NCBI RefSeq assembly: GCF_037072025.1 | Contig: NZ_JAXHDD010000011.1 | Coordinates: forward strand, 31,604 to 95,603 | DNA length: 64,000 nt | From: Pseudogracilibacillus sp037072025 | GTDB lineage: Bacteria; Bacillota; Bacilli; Bacillales; Amphibacillaceae | Direction: 5' to 3' | Shown here: positions 9,058 through 17,821 of the stretch, piece by piece | Layout: the number at the start of each line of letters is the position of its first letter | How positions within the stretch are numbered: position 1 is the first letter of the stretch | The notes under the pieces: generated by a model | Told to the model about the DNA's origin: nothing | The model's database searches: none | Seen by the model: only the letters and a program-made list of their open reading frames with translations | Program-made: the position numbers and the translations under genes

Positions 9058-10752
9058 TTATGATACAATCATTTCTTGAAATTTTTCTATTTTTTTCAAA
9101 GCTCCTGGTTCTACATCTTCAATCGCACTTGCCGCTTGTTCCAATGAAAGCTCATATTCAGCTTTTCGGAATAAGGTCTCTGCCTCTGAAAGCTTTGCTG
9201 CGAGCACAGGATCTGTACTTCTGTACCTGTTTGCATACTGAATAACTTGCTCAGTTAATGCAGCCTGTTCCAACATTGCATTTGTTTGTTCTATTGCATT
9301 TTCAACAGCAACTTTTGCTTCGCTTAGTGATTGCTGAACTTGAATAATATCAAGTGGTTGGTTATCTAACGCTTGAAGGACTCGCTCATTTTTCAGACCC
9401 GCTTCTTCTATCATTGACCATACAAAACTTGGTACACCAGGTAAATTACTTTTTCGTAATTTACGTGTCGTCTGATAAATCTCATCCATCATAGCTTTTA
9501 ATTGTTCGCGCGCATCAAACTCATCTTTACGTAAATTTTGAATCCGTTTCTTGAATTGCTCATGCTCTTCTTCTATTTTATCCAATTGTTGAAAACCTTC
9601 ATCTAATTCAGCACGAAGTTTTGAATGAGCATGATTATTCTTTTCAATTTTTTGGGCAAATTCCATTAACTTGTTTTTTAGCTGGGTCATCATTTTTTCA
9701 AGAGCCATATATTTTTCTAGATCAGTATCCTCAAAATAATATGCTTCTTTTAATTGTTCTACCTCTAATTTTGTTTCCAAAAAATGAGTTTCAAAACTGT
9801 CTAAAGCTTTTTCATAACTTGGCATTTTTGAATCGACATAATTTTTGGCAAGTGCTTCTTTTTCCAAAAGCTCATACATTTCAGTAATTCGTTCTCCTAC
9901 TTCTTCAATAATAGATTTTGCTGTACCTATCCCTTCTTTTTCCAAAGCAGAAACTGTATCAAGCAACCTTGATTGATAAACATTAATTTCTCTAGTTAAG
10001 TCCAAATGGTCAATATAGTAACCTTCATCCTTCATCTCCCTTAACCCTTTAGATAGTTCATCTAATTGTGAAGGTAATTCTTGTTTACATGTTTTATAAA
10101 GGTCAGGGAATTCTTCCATTTCTAGTTGTAATTCAACTAATCGTTTTTTGATCGTTGATACAATCTCTTTTGCCTGAATATAATTTCCTTCTTCAATTTG
10201 CGATTCGTAATTTTTTAATTGCTTATTAATTTCATCAAGTTCCACTTCAAAGCGTACTTCAGCTTGGGCAAACTTGAAGCGATTATGCGTCAATTCTTTC
10301 CGTAATTCACTGTATAAAGGCTCAAGTTCTTCAATTTCTTTGCGATTTTCTTGTTCTGTTGCAAGCAATTCATTTAATTCAATTAAGATTGTTTCAATTT
10401 TCTTTTCAACAGTGACTAAAGTTTCTTCAATTTGTTTCATATATTTTTTTGCAACAGGAAAATTATAACGATCTGCAGCATGTTCTGTATCATAAAGTAA
10501 TTCTTCCACTTTTGCTAAATCAACCGTTAAAATATAGTCCCACTGTTCTTTCCACTCTTCAAAATTTTCTTTCGTATCTCCTTCTAAGTTTAACTCTTTT
10601 ACTTTAGATAATTCCTGGGCGACATTACGATTCATAATATCCAGTATCCAGCTTTCGTAATAGTCGACAGAATCATACAGTCGTTTTCTTAATAGGAGCC
10701 CTACAATAATAATTACAATGATTGCTAATATAATCCCAATTACATATTCCAT
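9058..10752 (-). CDS. ezrA: Septation ring formation regulator EzrA
   Basis: A 564-residue membrane-anchored protein that limits FtsZ ring formation and links division to peptidoglycan synthesis. One N-terminal membrane segment (about 3-22) is followed by a long spectrin-like series of coiled-coil helices rich in E, K, L and Q. The C-terminal patch IQYANRYR matches the QNR motif needed for midcell localisation in B. subtilis. Length is as expected. AGGAGGTAAAAG precedes the ATG. The position between nifZ and refZ/rpsD agrees with Bacillus gene order. Confidence 0.96.
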   Translation of the reverse strand: MEYVIGIILAIIVIIIVGLLLRKRLYDSVDYYESWILDIMNRNVAQELSKVKELNLEGDTKENFEEWKEQWDYILTVDLAKVEELLYDTEHAADRYNFPVAKKYMKQIEETLVTVEKKIETILIELNELLATEQENRKEIEELEPLYSELRKELTHNRFKFAQAEVRFEVELDEINKQLKNYESQIEEGNYIQAKEIVSTIKKRLVELQLEMEEFPDLYKTCKQELPSQLDELSKGLREMKDEGYYIDHLDLTREINVYQSRLLDTVSALEKEGIGTAKSIIEEVGERITEMYELLEKEALAKNYVDSKMPSYEKALDSFETHFLETKLEVEQLKEAYYFEDTDLEKYMALEKMMTQLKNKLMEFAQKIEKNNHAHSKLRAELDEGFQQLDKIEEEHEQFKKRIQNLRKDEFDAREQLKAMMDEIYQTTRKLRKSNLPGVPSFVWSMIEEAGLKNERVLQALDNQPLDIIQVQQSLSEAKVAVENAIEQTNAMLEQAALTEQVIQYANRYRSTDPVLAAKLSEAETLFRKAEYELSLEQAASAIEDVEPGALKKIEKFQEMIVS

Positions 10753-10903
10753 CTTTTACCTCCTAATCGTTTTTATAGAAGGATATATATAAGATAACGT
10801 ACATTCTTCTTTTAATAATACCACGATTACGACTGTTTTTGCTAAAAAAAACAAAAAAATATACTTTTTCTACACGATTGTCGATTTTTGCTTGATTTAG
10901 TTA

Positions 10904-11512
10904 TTACATTCTAGAAGTTTCACAAACAAATTGAATCCATTGGTTAATTGATTCTGTGTAATTACGAACAAAACTTTTAAATGCATGTTCATCAAGCATT
11001 TGAGTGTTCCATTCATGTTTTAATATATACGGAGAAGCAAGCATCCCTTTTAATTGCATATATAAAAAATTTCTCCGCCTTTTATAGCGTTCTCCCAAAA
11101 TAGAATAAAATAATGTCTTTAATATATAATTTTCCTTTGCCAAATAAGTGACTGTCATCTCTCTAACGAATGTCGAGTCCAATGATAATTCGCGGTGAAT
11201 AAATGATGTTAATTGAAAATGCTCTGTTTTATAATGAATAATAGCGTTAATGACTTTTTTGAGCTTTTCCACATTTTCCAAGGATTCATTAGATTTTATT
11301 TCCTCTTCTAACAAGGTTAAATAGTTCTCAAAATAATTCGTTACAGCATATTCCAGTAAACCTTGCTTACCATTAAAATAATAACTGATTAGAGAAACAT
11401 TAACAGAAGCTTTTCCTGCAATATCTCGTACAGAAGTTCCATGAAATCCTTTTTGAAAAAATAGGAAAGAAGCTGCATCCACAACTTTTTGTTTTGTTGG
11501 ATTAATTTTCAT
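10904..11512 (-). CDS. refZ: RefZ, TetR-type DNA-binding regulator of FtsZ ring positioning
   Basis: A 202-residue TetR-fold protein with an N-terminal helix-turn-helix (about 19-45, containing VRDIAGKASVNVSLISYYF). In B. subtilis the equivalent gene (yttP) encodes RefZ. It binds motifs near the origin during sporulation and inhibits FtsZ, helping to capture chromosome and place the polar septum. The call rests on synteny between ezrA and rpsD and on the family fold. A different TetR regulator in the same place is less likely. AAGGAGAGGG lies upstream. Confidence 0.82.
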   Translation of the reverse strand: MKINPTKQKVVDAASFLFFQKGFHGTSVRDIAGKASVNVSLISYYFNGKQGLLEYAVTNYFENYLTLLEEEIKSNESLENVEKLKKVINAIIHYKTEHFQLTSFIHRELSLDSTFVREMTVTYLAKENYILKTLFYSILGERYKRRRNFLYMQLKGMLASPYILKHEWNTQMLDEHAFKSFVRNYTESINQWIQFVCETSRM

Positions 11513-11772
11513 CTATATACACCCTCTCCTTTATTTATTACGACAAATAAAGTAAAAATCCTTTAATTTCATGTACGTTTAATGGCCAAAATATAAGAAA
11601 TTCGTTGAAAAAGGTTCTCAACCTACAGTAATCAGCCTTTTTATTGATTTTTCTTGTTTAGTAGGGAGCAGAAGAGATAACAAAAAAACGAATAATTCTA
11701 AAGACGAACGATTATCGTATAATAAGATAAGAAAATACTTTTCGGTTTGATCACAAAATACGGAGTTGAAGG

Positions 11773-11937
11773 AAACTGTAACATAACTATAAAAGAAATA
11801 CTCGCTCTCCAAGATGTCGAGTCATTCTCCAACATGTCGAATCATTTTCCAAGATGTCGAGTCGATTTGCAATATATGAATTGCCCCAGACATGGAGTTG
11901 ATACATAAATAACATATAGACTCTTATGTCGCAGTTT
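11773..11937. repeat. Second, shorter copy of the inverted-repeat-bounded intergenic element
   Basis: The ends are AAACTGTAACATAA (11773-11786) and TTATGTCGCAGTTT (11924-11937), matching those of the element at 8318-8965. Inside, CCAASATGTCGARTC words recur with a 20-bp period beginning at 11809, 11829 and 11849, then decay. The 52-bp hairpin units of the larger copy are absent. Its right end overlaps the stop codon of the truncated reading frame next to it. Confidence 0.75.
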
Positions 11938-12238
11938 ATGGTTGTTCAATTTTCCATTCCCCATGGTTACCTGTCGGTGTAGCAGCTTTCCCATTTAAGT
12001 TGACGGATCCCGGTGCATGCCAATTCGAATGATTGACCATTATATTAAAACTTCGTGCAGACTTTAAAAACGGTTGGAAATTTGGATCAATGACTGACTC
12101 TTCTTCATTTACCTGAAATTCGTCTGAAAGCTTTTGCAGTTCTTCATCTGAAAGTCCTTCTATCAGTCCCTTTATCTCTTCCTCGGTAAACTCTTCTAAT
12201 GGTTTGCTCTTTAACTCTGCTATTATTTCTTCAATTTC
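11936..12238 (-). pseudogene. Orphan C-terminal fragment of an unrecognised protein
   Basis: An open minus-strand frame of 100 codons has no usable start: a stop codon lies immediately upstream, and the first ATG is past the middle. The translated part is acidic with EELQKLSDEF-type helices and then a histidine- and tryptophan-rich end containing NHSNWHAPGS and GNHGEWKIEQP. The stop codon is supplied by the right end of the neighbouring repeat element. I do not recognise the family. It appears to be the remnant of a longer gene whose 5' part is lost. Confidence 0.55.
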
Positions 12239-12272
12239 CTAATCTAATCGTTAAACTATCACAGTTCTTTCA

Positions 12273-12301
12273 TTGACTTTTACCTTGTAAAACTATATAC
12301 T
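12273..12301 (+). promoter_or_regulatory. Sigma-A promoter of rpsD
   Basis: TTGACT (12273-12278) and TATACT (12296-12301) are separated by exactly 17 nt, a near-consensus vegetative promoter. Transcription would start near 12308, giving a leader of about 180 nt. Confidence 0.85.
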
Positions 12302-12307
12302 GTTCTT

Positions 12308-12486
12308 TGTGTAAAATAATAAGGTAGCTTTTGTGGACTAATGGTTGACCCCATTTTGTTCCTCTTAAATGAGGTGTATCGCGTAACTCTCTGCTGCTGG
12401 AGCGATGGTACATGAAAACAAAATGGACAACATTGGGTACCACGTCGTTTATTTTATGCAAGTATAATATAAAGGAGGAAATGTCT
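12308..12486 (+). promoter_or_regulatory. Structured rpsD leader, probable S4 autoregulatory site
   Basis: The untranslated leader contains a perfect 10-bp closing helix, CCATTTTGTT (12351-12360) with AACAAAATGG (12417-12426). Inside it are a CCTC/GAGG hairpin and a partly complementary TGTATCGC/GCGATGGTACA pair. In B. subtilis, S4 represses its own synthesis by binding such a leader. The structure is seen; the protein-binding role is by analogy. Confidence 0.65.
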
Positions 12487-13089
12487 ATGTCACGATATAC
12501 TGGTTCAATTTGGAAAAAGTCACGTCGTTATGGCATTTCGTTAACAGGAACTGGTAAGGAGCTTGCAAAACGCCCTTACGCACCTGGTCAACACGGTGCA
12601 AACCAACGCCGTAAAATTTCGGAGTATGGTTTACAGCAACAAGAAAAACAAAAACTACGCTTCATGTACGGTTTAAATGAGCGTCAATTCCGTACGCTTT
12701 TTGATGAAGCTGGTAAGATGAAAGGGATCCACGGGGAAAACTTCATGGTTCTTCTTGAATCTCGTTTAGATAATCTTGTTTTCCGTCTTGGTTTAGCACG
12801 TACACGTCGCCAAGCACGCCAGCTTGTGAACCACGGTCATATCACTGTTGACGGTCGTCGTGTTGATATTCCGTCATACCGTGTAAAGCCTAACCAAGTA
12901 ATTGGCGTTCGGGAAAAAGCACGTAATCTTGATATCATCAAAGAAGCAATCGAAGTGAACAACTTTATTCCAGATTACTTAACTTTTGATCAAGATAAAA
13001 TGGAAGGCGTATATACTCGTCTACCAGAACGTTCTGAATTACCTGCTGAAATTAACGAAGCGCTAATTGTTGAGTTCTACTCACGTTAA
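12487..13089 (+). CDS. rpsD: 30S ribosomal protein S4
   Basis: Exactly 200 residues when started at 12487 (MSRYTG). An ATG six bases earlier is only 2 nt from AAGGAGG, whereas this one is 8 nt away. The protein shows the S4 N-terminal domain with GTGKELAKRPYAPG, the S4 RNA-binding domain (about 92-150, with LGLARTRRQARQLVNHGHI) and the conserved end EINEALIVEFYSR. S4 nucleates assembly of the 30S subunit and controls its own mRNA. In B. subtilis tyrS is its neighbour; here the next 41.7 kb are unrelated genes. Confidence 0.99.
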   Translation: MSRYTGSIWKKSRRYGISLTGTGKELAKRPYAPGQHGANQRRKISEYGLQQQEKQKLRFMYGLNERQFRTLFDEAGKMKGIHGENFMVLLESRLDNLVFRLGLARTRRQARQLVNHGHITVDGRRVDIPSYRVKPNQVIGVREKARNLDIIKEAIEVNNFIPDYLTFDQDKMEGVYTRLPERSELPAEINEALIVEFYSR

Positions 13090-13117
13090 TTTTTATACTT
13101 TGCAACAAGTTACATTT

Positions 13118-13163
13118 AAAGCCTTACAAACGTTGTCACATCAATGTTTTAAGGCTTTTTTGT
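13118..13163 (+). terminator. Terminator of rpsD
   Basis: AAAGCCTT (13118-13125) pairs with AAGGCTTT (13151-13158), with further partial pairing in the loop, followed by a T-rich run. Confidence 0.8.
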
Positions 13164-13406
13164 TTTTTCTTAACAATGCAAGTTAATGTTTGAAAAAGCA
13201 TGTATTTGTGGGAAGATTGTGGGAAGTTTTGAAGGAAAATTCGGGGCAATATCAAAGGCGTATGCAAGGGAATGGTGTGTTGAAAAAATAACGTAATTGA
13301 GTTAGAGTTAGATCAATAAACATTGTAATTATTAAAGAGTTGGAGAATGTTATATATGTTGTATGAAGCGTGAATTGTGGGTATATTAGTGTTGAGGTGA
13401 TCGGTT

Positions 13407-13536
13407 TTGATTCGGAAAGAATTAATTGAAGCTTTCGAAGTGAATAATGAGGTTTTAACAACTGAACTGGCTGAAAGATCCAATTCCTGATTGGGTACAT
13501 AATGACGAGTATAAACTTGATGACTCTTATTATTAA
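13407..13536 (+). pseudogene. Frameshifted small accessory gene
   Basis: A TTG at 13407 sits 6 nt after GAGGTGA and opens MIRKELIEAFEVNNEVLTTE. A stop comes after 22 residues. Shifting the frame by one near 13470 restores KDPIPDWVHNDEYKLDDSYY and a stop at 13534-13536. The pair reads as one small protein of about 42 residues broken by a frameshift. The family is unknown; it resembles small prophage-borne proteins in composition. The preceding 13164-13406 shows no feature I can support. Confidence 0.45.
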
Positions 13537-13644
13537 AGGAATACAAAAATACAAGAACATTATAAAAAAGTAAGTCCATATGAGTTCAAAATGAGGAGTA
13601 TTTTTATCGATTCTAACTCACTGGATAGAATATGAGGTGCTAAA

Positions 13645-13965
13645 ATGACAAAAATATTTCAATGTAATCGATGTGGTCGCTCCCATAAGCATGACCCTGA
13701 TGATTTCGGTGATTTTACAGGAAATTTATTTCACAGATTACAAACAGTGTTTGGGTATAGCAGTCCATTCGATGGTGATTTGCTAGAATTTAACGTTTGT
13801 GAACTTTGTCTTTTTGAAATTTTGAGGGATTTCAAATATCGACCAATCTTAGATGGAGAAGACCCAGTAAAAGCATTCGATGCGTTCAGAACAAAGGAAA
13901 CACCATACTATGATGATTTTTTCATCAAAAATTATAACGAGTTGGAAAATTGTAATAAAAAATAG
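13645..13965 (+). CDS. Hypothetical zinc-ribbon protein, 106 residues
   Basis: A small soluble protein with two CxxC pairs: C7/C10 in QCNRCGR and a second pair in NVCELC near residue 50. This suggests a bound zinc ion. The rest is acidic and rich in aromatic residues. The ATG follows GAGGTGC by a normal distance. The next gene starts within 20 nt and also carries cysteine pairs, so the two probably form an operon. Function is unknown. It is the first intact gene of the accessory segment after rpsD. Confidence 0.7.
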   Translation: MTKIFQCNRCGRSHKHDPDDFGDFTGNLFHRLQTVFGYSSPFDGDLLEFNVCELCLFEILRDFKYRPILDGEDPVKAFDAFRTKETPYYDDFFIKNYNELENCNKK

Positions 13966-13983
13966 AGTAGGATTGTGATCATT

Positions 13984-14355
13984 ATGAGTGTAAAAGTTTT
14001 AGTTAATAGTGTTCAATGCAAAAAGTGTAACGACATCATCGAATCGAAACACACGCACGATCTCCAATATTGTAAATGTAAATCAATTTACATTGATGGC
14101 GGAACGGATTATCAGCGTTACGGTGGAAATATAGAACTAATTGATTTCAGTTATTCCGTCTATGAGGAGATCCTGCAAATTTGTGGTGTTGAATTTACAG
14201 ATAAAGCGCAATATGAAAATGTAAAACGTGCTGTGGAGTCCTTGAAAATAGAGGGAATCCAACCAACATACGATCGAGTTAAAGGTATTAAAGACTTGCT
14301 CGATGGAAAAATAACTCATGAAGAACTTGCAGTACGATACAAAAAAGGTACTTAG
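13984..14355 (+). CDS. Hypothetical protein with N-terminal zinc-ribbon-like cysteines
   Basis: From the ATG at 13984 (a GTG 9 nt earlier is possible) it encodes 123 residues. The first half has QCKKCND, HTHDLQYCKCKS and YIDGGTDYQRYGG. This cysteine and glycine pattern recurs in small Bacillus and phage proteins of unknown function. The second half is helical, ending with DLLDGKITHEELAVRYKKGT, which resembles the short helical repeat of VbhA-like antitoxins. That likeness is weak and I do not assign a role. It lies 18 nt after the preceding zinc-ribbon gene. Confidence 0.62.
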   Translation: MSVKVLVNSVQCKKCNDIIESKHTHDLQYCKCKSIYIDGGTDYQRYGGNIELIDFSYSVYEEILQICGVEFTDKAQYENVKRAVESLKIEGIQPTYDRVKGIKDLLDGKITHEELAVRYKKGT

Positions 14356-14430
14356 CATTCATACTATTTTGACAGGAAACAAGGTACTAAGATTTCGGAT
14401 GATATAAAAATAAACGAGGGAGAGTGTAAA

Positions 14431-14962
14431 TTGAAGAATAAGAAAGTCGTTGTGGGGTTAATCCTAATTTTAACTATTTTTTAACAGCTTGTGGTAGTGG
14501 GGCAAGTGGTGGAAAGGCAAAGGTAGGAGTTAACCAGATTAGTTACAAGGATTTAATGAAAAAAATAGATAATGGTGAATCGTTCTTCTTGTTGACAATA
14601 GAGTTGGAGGAATCAAAGTACCTAGAGTAAGTACTACGATAAAACGTTAAAATACTATGATATTCCTGCATTCTTTGTGAATTTGAAAGGTGAGGGTGAT
14701 GAAAAAATCAATGATTTGAACAATAATTATTTTCACCCTTTATACTTATACAAGGAAATTTCAGGTGAACCGTCTTGGGATACGGAAGGTGATGGTTTGG
14801 TGTATGTGGAAAGTGGGTGTTTTCTCCCTAGTTTTGATTTCGCCTTTTGATGAAGTATATTTAGAGAACGGACAATTAACTGAATCCGATGTAGAGGAAA
14901 GTGTTTCAGATTTATTGAAGTCATTGGATAAACATGGAATTGAGTATGAAAAAACTGAATAG
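14431..14962 (+). pseudogene. Broken thioredoxin-like lipoprotein gene
   Basis: A TTG at 14431 after GAGGGAGAG opens a signal sequence (MKNKKVVVGLILILTIF) that hits a stop. In another frame the lipobox end TACGSG and the mature start KVGVNQISYKDLMKKIDNG follow. Further shifts recover LKYYDIPAFFVNLKGEG and finally DEVYLENGQLTESDVEES up to a stop at 14960-14962. At least three lesions are needed to read it through. The pieces fit a secreted thioredoxin-fold lipoprotein of the bacteriocin-locus type, but the CxxC region is lost. Confidence in decay is high, in identity moderate. Confidence 0.6.
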
Positions 14963-14987
14963 GTAAGGGAGGTTTAAAAACCTTAAT

Positions 14988-15025
14988 AAAAAGCGACTCT
15001 TCACGAATAAAGGGTCGCTTTTTTT
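14988..15025 (+). terminator. Terminator after the broken lipoprotein gene
   Basis: AAAAAGCGACTC and GGGTCGCTTTTT form a stable stem followed by seven T residues on the plus strand. Confidence 0.8.
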
Positions 15026-15037
15026 GGTTTATAAAAT

Positions 15038-15241
15038 ATGAAAAAGAAAACAATAATTACTTCAACTATTTCTATAGTTTTATTACTCTTCACTTCACTT
15101 TTTATTAATGGAACGAAAGTGTTGGCAGATAAACAGACGGATGAAAAAGATTTAATAGCTTTATATAAGAAATACGATTGTATCCTACACATTGATTACG
15201 AATATCTCATCCAAAAGTTAGATTTTAACTCTTACTTTTAG
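15038..15241 (+). CDS. Short secreted protein or N-terminal fragment
   Basis: A 67-residue frame begins with a clear signal peptide (MKKKTIITSTISIVLLLFTS) and a possible signal peptidase site after VLA. The mature part has only about 36 residues, ending DFNSYF. No good ribosome binding site is visible, and the frame begins 13 nt after a terminator. It may be the start of a longer secreted protein that has been truncated. I do not recognise it. Confidence 0.35.
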   Translation: MKKKTIITSTISIVLLLFTSLFINGTKVLADKQTDEKDLIALYKKYDCILHIDYEYLIQKLDFNSYF

Positions 15242-15264
15242 GCACTTTTTCCTAGGTCTTTTCT

Positions 15265-16017
15265 CTAATCAATTAATTCACTTTCATTTTCATTTCTTCT
15301 ATTTCTCGAATTAACTTTCAAAAATGGCTTTGCGATTTTTTTATAATTTTCTTGAAAGTTTTCTATTTCATTTTTCAAGACAATAGGATCTTCATTAAAT
15401 AACTTCAATCCATTTATATATTCTTCTCTTTTATCTGACGGAATAATAAATGGTGTTACATCACGCTCCAAACATTGCCTAAACATAATAATTCTACCCA
15501 CTCGTCCATTTCCATCTTGAAACGGATGAATTAATTCGAATTGATGATGAAACGAGAGTATATCCATTAAATCATTAATTGGATGTTCATTAACTAAACG
15601 GTACATCAAATCTTCAACCTCATGTGGTTCTGCTGTTGGTTGATCCCCTACAATATTAGGTATTCCCTTATACTTTTCGACACCGTAATTTGCTACATCT
15701 AAAGTGTTCCTTTTTAAAAGTTGATGGTACTCTCGGATTAACCTTTCAGTTAATGGTTCTTTGATCGTATCTAACATAAAATTAAATAAGTCAAAATGAT
15801 TTTTTCCTTCGATAATATCATCAACATTATGACCGCCTGTATATAGAGTATTTCTTTCGAACAAATCCTTTGTATCAGACAGGCTCAATGTGCTTCCTTC
15901 CATTCGGTTTGTGTTATAAGACATATTGATTAAAGTGTATTCATACAAACCATTCTTTATTTTTTCTTTTCTTTCTTTATCAAGAACAAGCAAATAATTA
16001 CTTTTAATTTTCATCAC
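15265..16017 (-). CDS. Fic-domain protein with N-terminal inhibitory helix
   Basis: A 250-residue Fic protein. The catalytic motif is intact, HPFQDGNGRVGR at 164-175, as needed to transfer AMP or another nucleotide moiety to a target protein. An inhibitory motif (S/T)xxxEG is present at T36-G41 (TNRMEG), before the Fic core, as in class II Fic proteins that are restrained by their own helix. The start region has tandem GTG-ATG codons behind GTGAGG. It is downstream of, and codirectional with, a HipA-like kinase gene. Possible roles are a self-regulated toxin, a defence effector or a housekeeping AMPylator. Confidence 0.88.
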   Translation of the reverse strand: MMKIKSNYLLVLDKERKEKIKNGLYEYTLINMSYNTNRMEGSTLSLSDTKDLFERNTLYTGGHNVDDIIEGKNHFDLFNFMLDTIKEPLTERLIREYHQLLKRNTLDVANYGVEKYKGIPNIVGDQPTAEPHEVEDLMYRLVNEHPINDLMDILSFHHQFELIHPFQDGNGRVGRIIMFRQCLERDVTPFIIPSDKREEYINGLKLFNEDPIVLKNEIENFQENYKKIAKPFLKVNSRNRRNENESELID

Positions 16018-16031
16018 CTCACACCCTATCC

Positions 16032-16443
16032 TTATCTTTCCATATCTCTATCTTTTTTAATAGACTTTTTCTTATTATATTTTACATTTGCTTGAACTTC
16101 TACATCTAAATCATTGAAATCTTCAATTGCTTGTTTTTCAACATAATAACCTTCATATTCGTATGATCTTTGAATACCCCTCATATACACTTCACGATTA
16201 TCAATATCCTTAGTTATTGCGCTTTTTAGTAGTCTCCTTAATTCTCCAAAGTATTGAATAACTCAATCCCCAAGTGGCAGTCATTATTGGTGAATGCTCC
16301 TCCCATCCAGGTTTTTCTTTATAACAAGGATCTACTTCTAAGACTTTCAGTAAGTGTTCCACCACATAACCATCATAGGCTTCAAAATGCAAAGTTGCTG
16401 GTATAATTTCACCACTTTCAGGATATTCTTCGGCTTCTAGCAC
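16032..16443 (-). pseudogene. Small gene between the HipA-like and Fic genes, apparently frameshifted
   Basis: The first part starts at a GTG at 16443, 5 nt after GTGGAGG; a GTG 12 nt upstream lacks a site. It encodes LEAEEYPESGEIIPATLHF and continues with VDPCYKEKPGWEEHSP and TATWGLSYS before ending at 16210. A one-base shift near 16255 joins it to YFGELRRLLKSAITKD and a basic tail ending KKDRDMER at 16032. That tail resembles the end of the kinase encoded upstream. It could instead be an intact 77-residue protein with a spurious frame after it. Function unknown. Confidence 0.5.
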
Positions 16444-16468
16444 ACGTACCTCCACTTTTTGTTTTATT

Positions 16469-17743
16469 TCAACGTTCTACGTCTCTAAACTTATTCTTTT
16501 TGTTGTTTTTGATAGGCTTAACTTCACCAGTATATTTTACATCTTTTTTCACATCATTCGAAACATCTAATCCTGAAAAATACCTTTCTTTCGAATGAAC
16601 ATTGACATACTCTAATAACATATCCATTCGGTCACGAAAAGCAAAAGAAATGCGATCTTTTCTTTTATCATCAATAAACAACGAATCTTTTGTAATATCG
16701 TGAAATTCACTTTCTATATCATATAAAGCAACTGGTTCAAACCAATCAAATGATTGCACCAACTTCAATTGATCTTCATGATTATTTTTAAAAGGTTTAC
16801 AAGTTTTTTTTTGATTAGCATTAATTAAGGATAAAGGTCTATCATGCCATAAAGATGTCCCACTATCAAAAATTGGACTAGCACCAATAAACGCTAATGT
16901 TTCAGCGTTTCTAATTACTCCAAAGTTATATTGGTGTCTATCTTCATTTGCAATAAGATAATCTAACACAATCATTTTATCAATAAATTCTTCTACATCG
17001 GGAATCTCCAAACACTCACAACAATTCAAATAATGTTGATGAACAGAAACATGGTTTTGTTTCTTTTCTGTTTGCATAACATACCATGCACTAATTAATT
17101 CAGTATCAGAGTCGATAAAATTTTCACACATACTATACGGATAATTCTCCTGGATCATTAATGAATAAGGAATATGCGGAATACCTAAACGCTCACATAT
17201 TTTACTTGCAAACACTTCGTTATATGGTTCTTGTTGCGTTGCCCCACTACCACCTTTAATTAAAACTCGCTTACCATCAATAATCTTCCATTTCTTTTTT
17301 AACCATCCATCAGACGTATTATCAGGTGATAATAAATTTATGTTTTCTTTTTTATACTCCATATCAAAAAGAATATTTCCTACATCTTCTGAAAAAGTAT
17401 GATGGAAAAAATTAATATCATCCCATTTTAAATTAGAGTTAGTAGGACATATCCAATATTGATCAGACAAACTTAACCCATATGATTTATCAAGAAGATT
17501 TTCTGTCGACCTAATATTTAATGTTTCAAGTAATTGTTCAATCCCAACTCGAGTTGCAGGAATCGATCTTGATTTCCACCATTCATTAAGACCGCCACGA
17601 TTAATTTGCCCTTTTTTAACTTCAATACCTAAAGGTACATGTTCTTTTGCAAACACTTCTCCAATCTTTGAAATAGACGATGTTTGTTTATCTAGTTTTA
17701 TTTCAGCAACAGGCTTTCTTTTATGCATCAAAACATAATTCAT
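16469..17743 (-). CDS. HipA-like kinase-fold protein with extra N-terminal domain
   Basis: A 424-residue protein. The C-terminal two thirds has kinase landmarks of the HipA family: KGGSG at 163-167 (nucleotide-binding loop), NEDRHQYNFG at 267-275 (catalytic loop with D268 and N273) and FDSG at 292-295 (metal-binding aspartate). All key residues are present. The first 140 residues form a separate domain with WWKSRSIPATR and SLSDQYWICP, unlike the HipA N-terminal lobe. No HipB-type repressor is encoded beside it. The gene starts an apparent three-gene minus-strand unit that ends with Fic. AGAGGGGATG precedes the start. Confidence 0.8.
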   Translation of the reverse strand: MNYVLMHKRKPVAEIKLDKQTSSISKIGEVFAKEHVPLGIEVKKGQINRGGLNEWWKSRSIPATRVGIEQLLETLNIRSTENLLDKSYGLSLSDQYWICPTNSNLKWDDINFFHHTFSEDVGNILFDMEYKKENINLLSPDNTSDGWLKKKWKIIDGKRVLIKGGSGATQQEPYNEVFASKICERLGIPHIPYSLMIQENYPYSMCENFIDSDTELISAWYVMQTEKKQNHVSVHQHYLNCCECLEIPDVEEFIDKMIVLDYLIANEDRHQYNFGVIRNAETLAFIGASPIFDSGTSLWHDRPLSLINANQKKTCKPFKNNHEDQLKLVQSFDWFEPVALYDIESEFHDITKDSLFIDDKRKDRISFAFRDRMDMLLEYVNVHSKERYFSGLDVSNDVKKDVKYTGEVKPIKNNKKNKFRDVER

Positions 17744-17821
17744 TTATAACATCCCCTCTGAAAAAACATTATAAACGTATCAATACTAACAACAGTATAA
17801 CCTATTTTATGTCGATTCACA

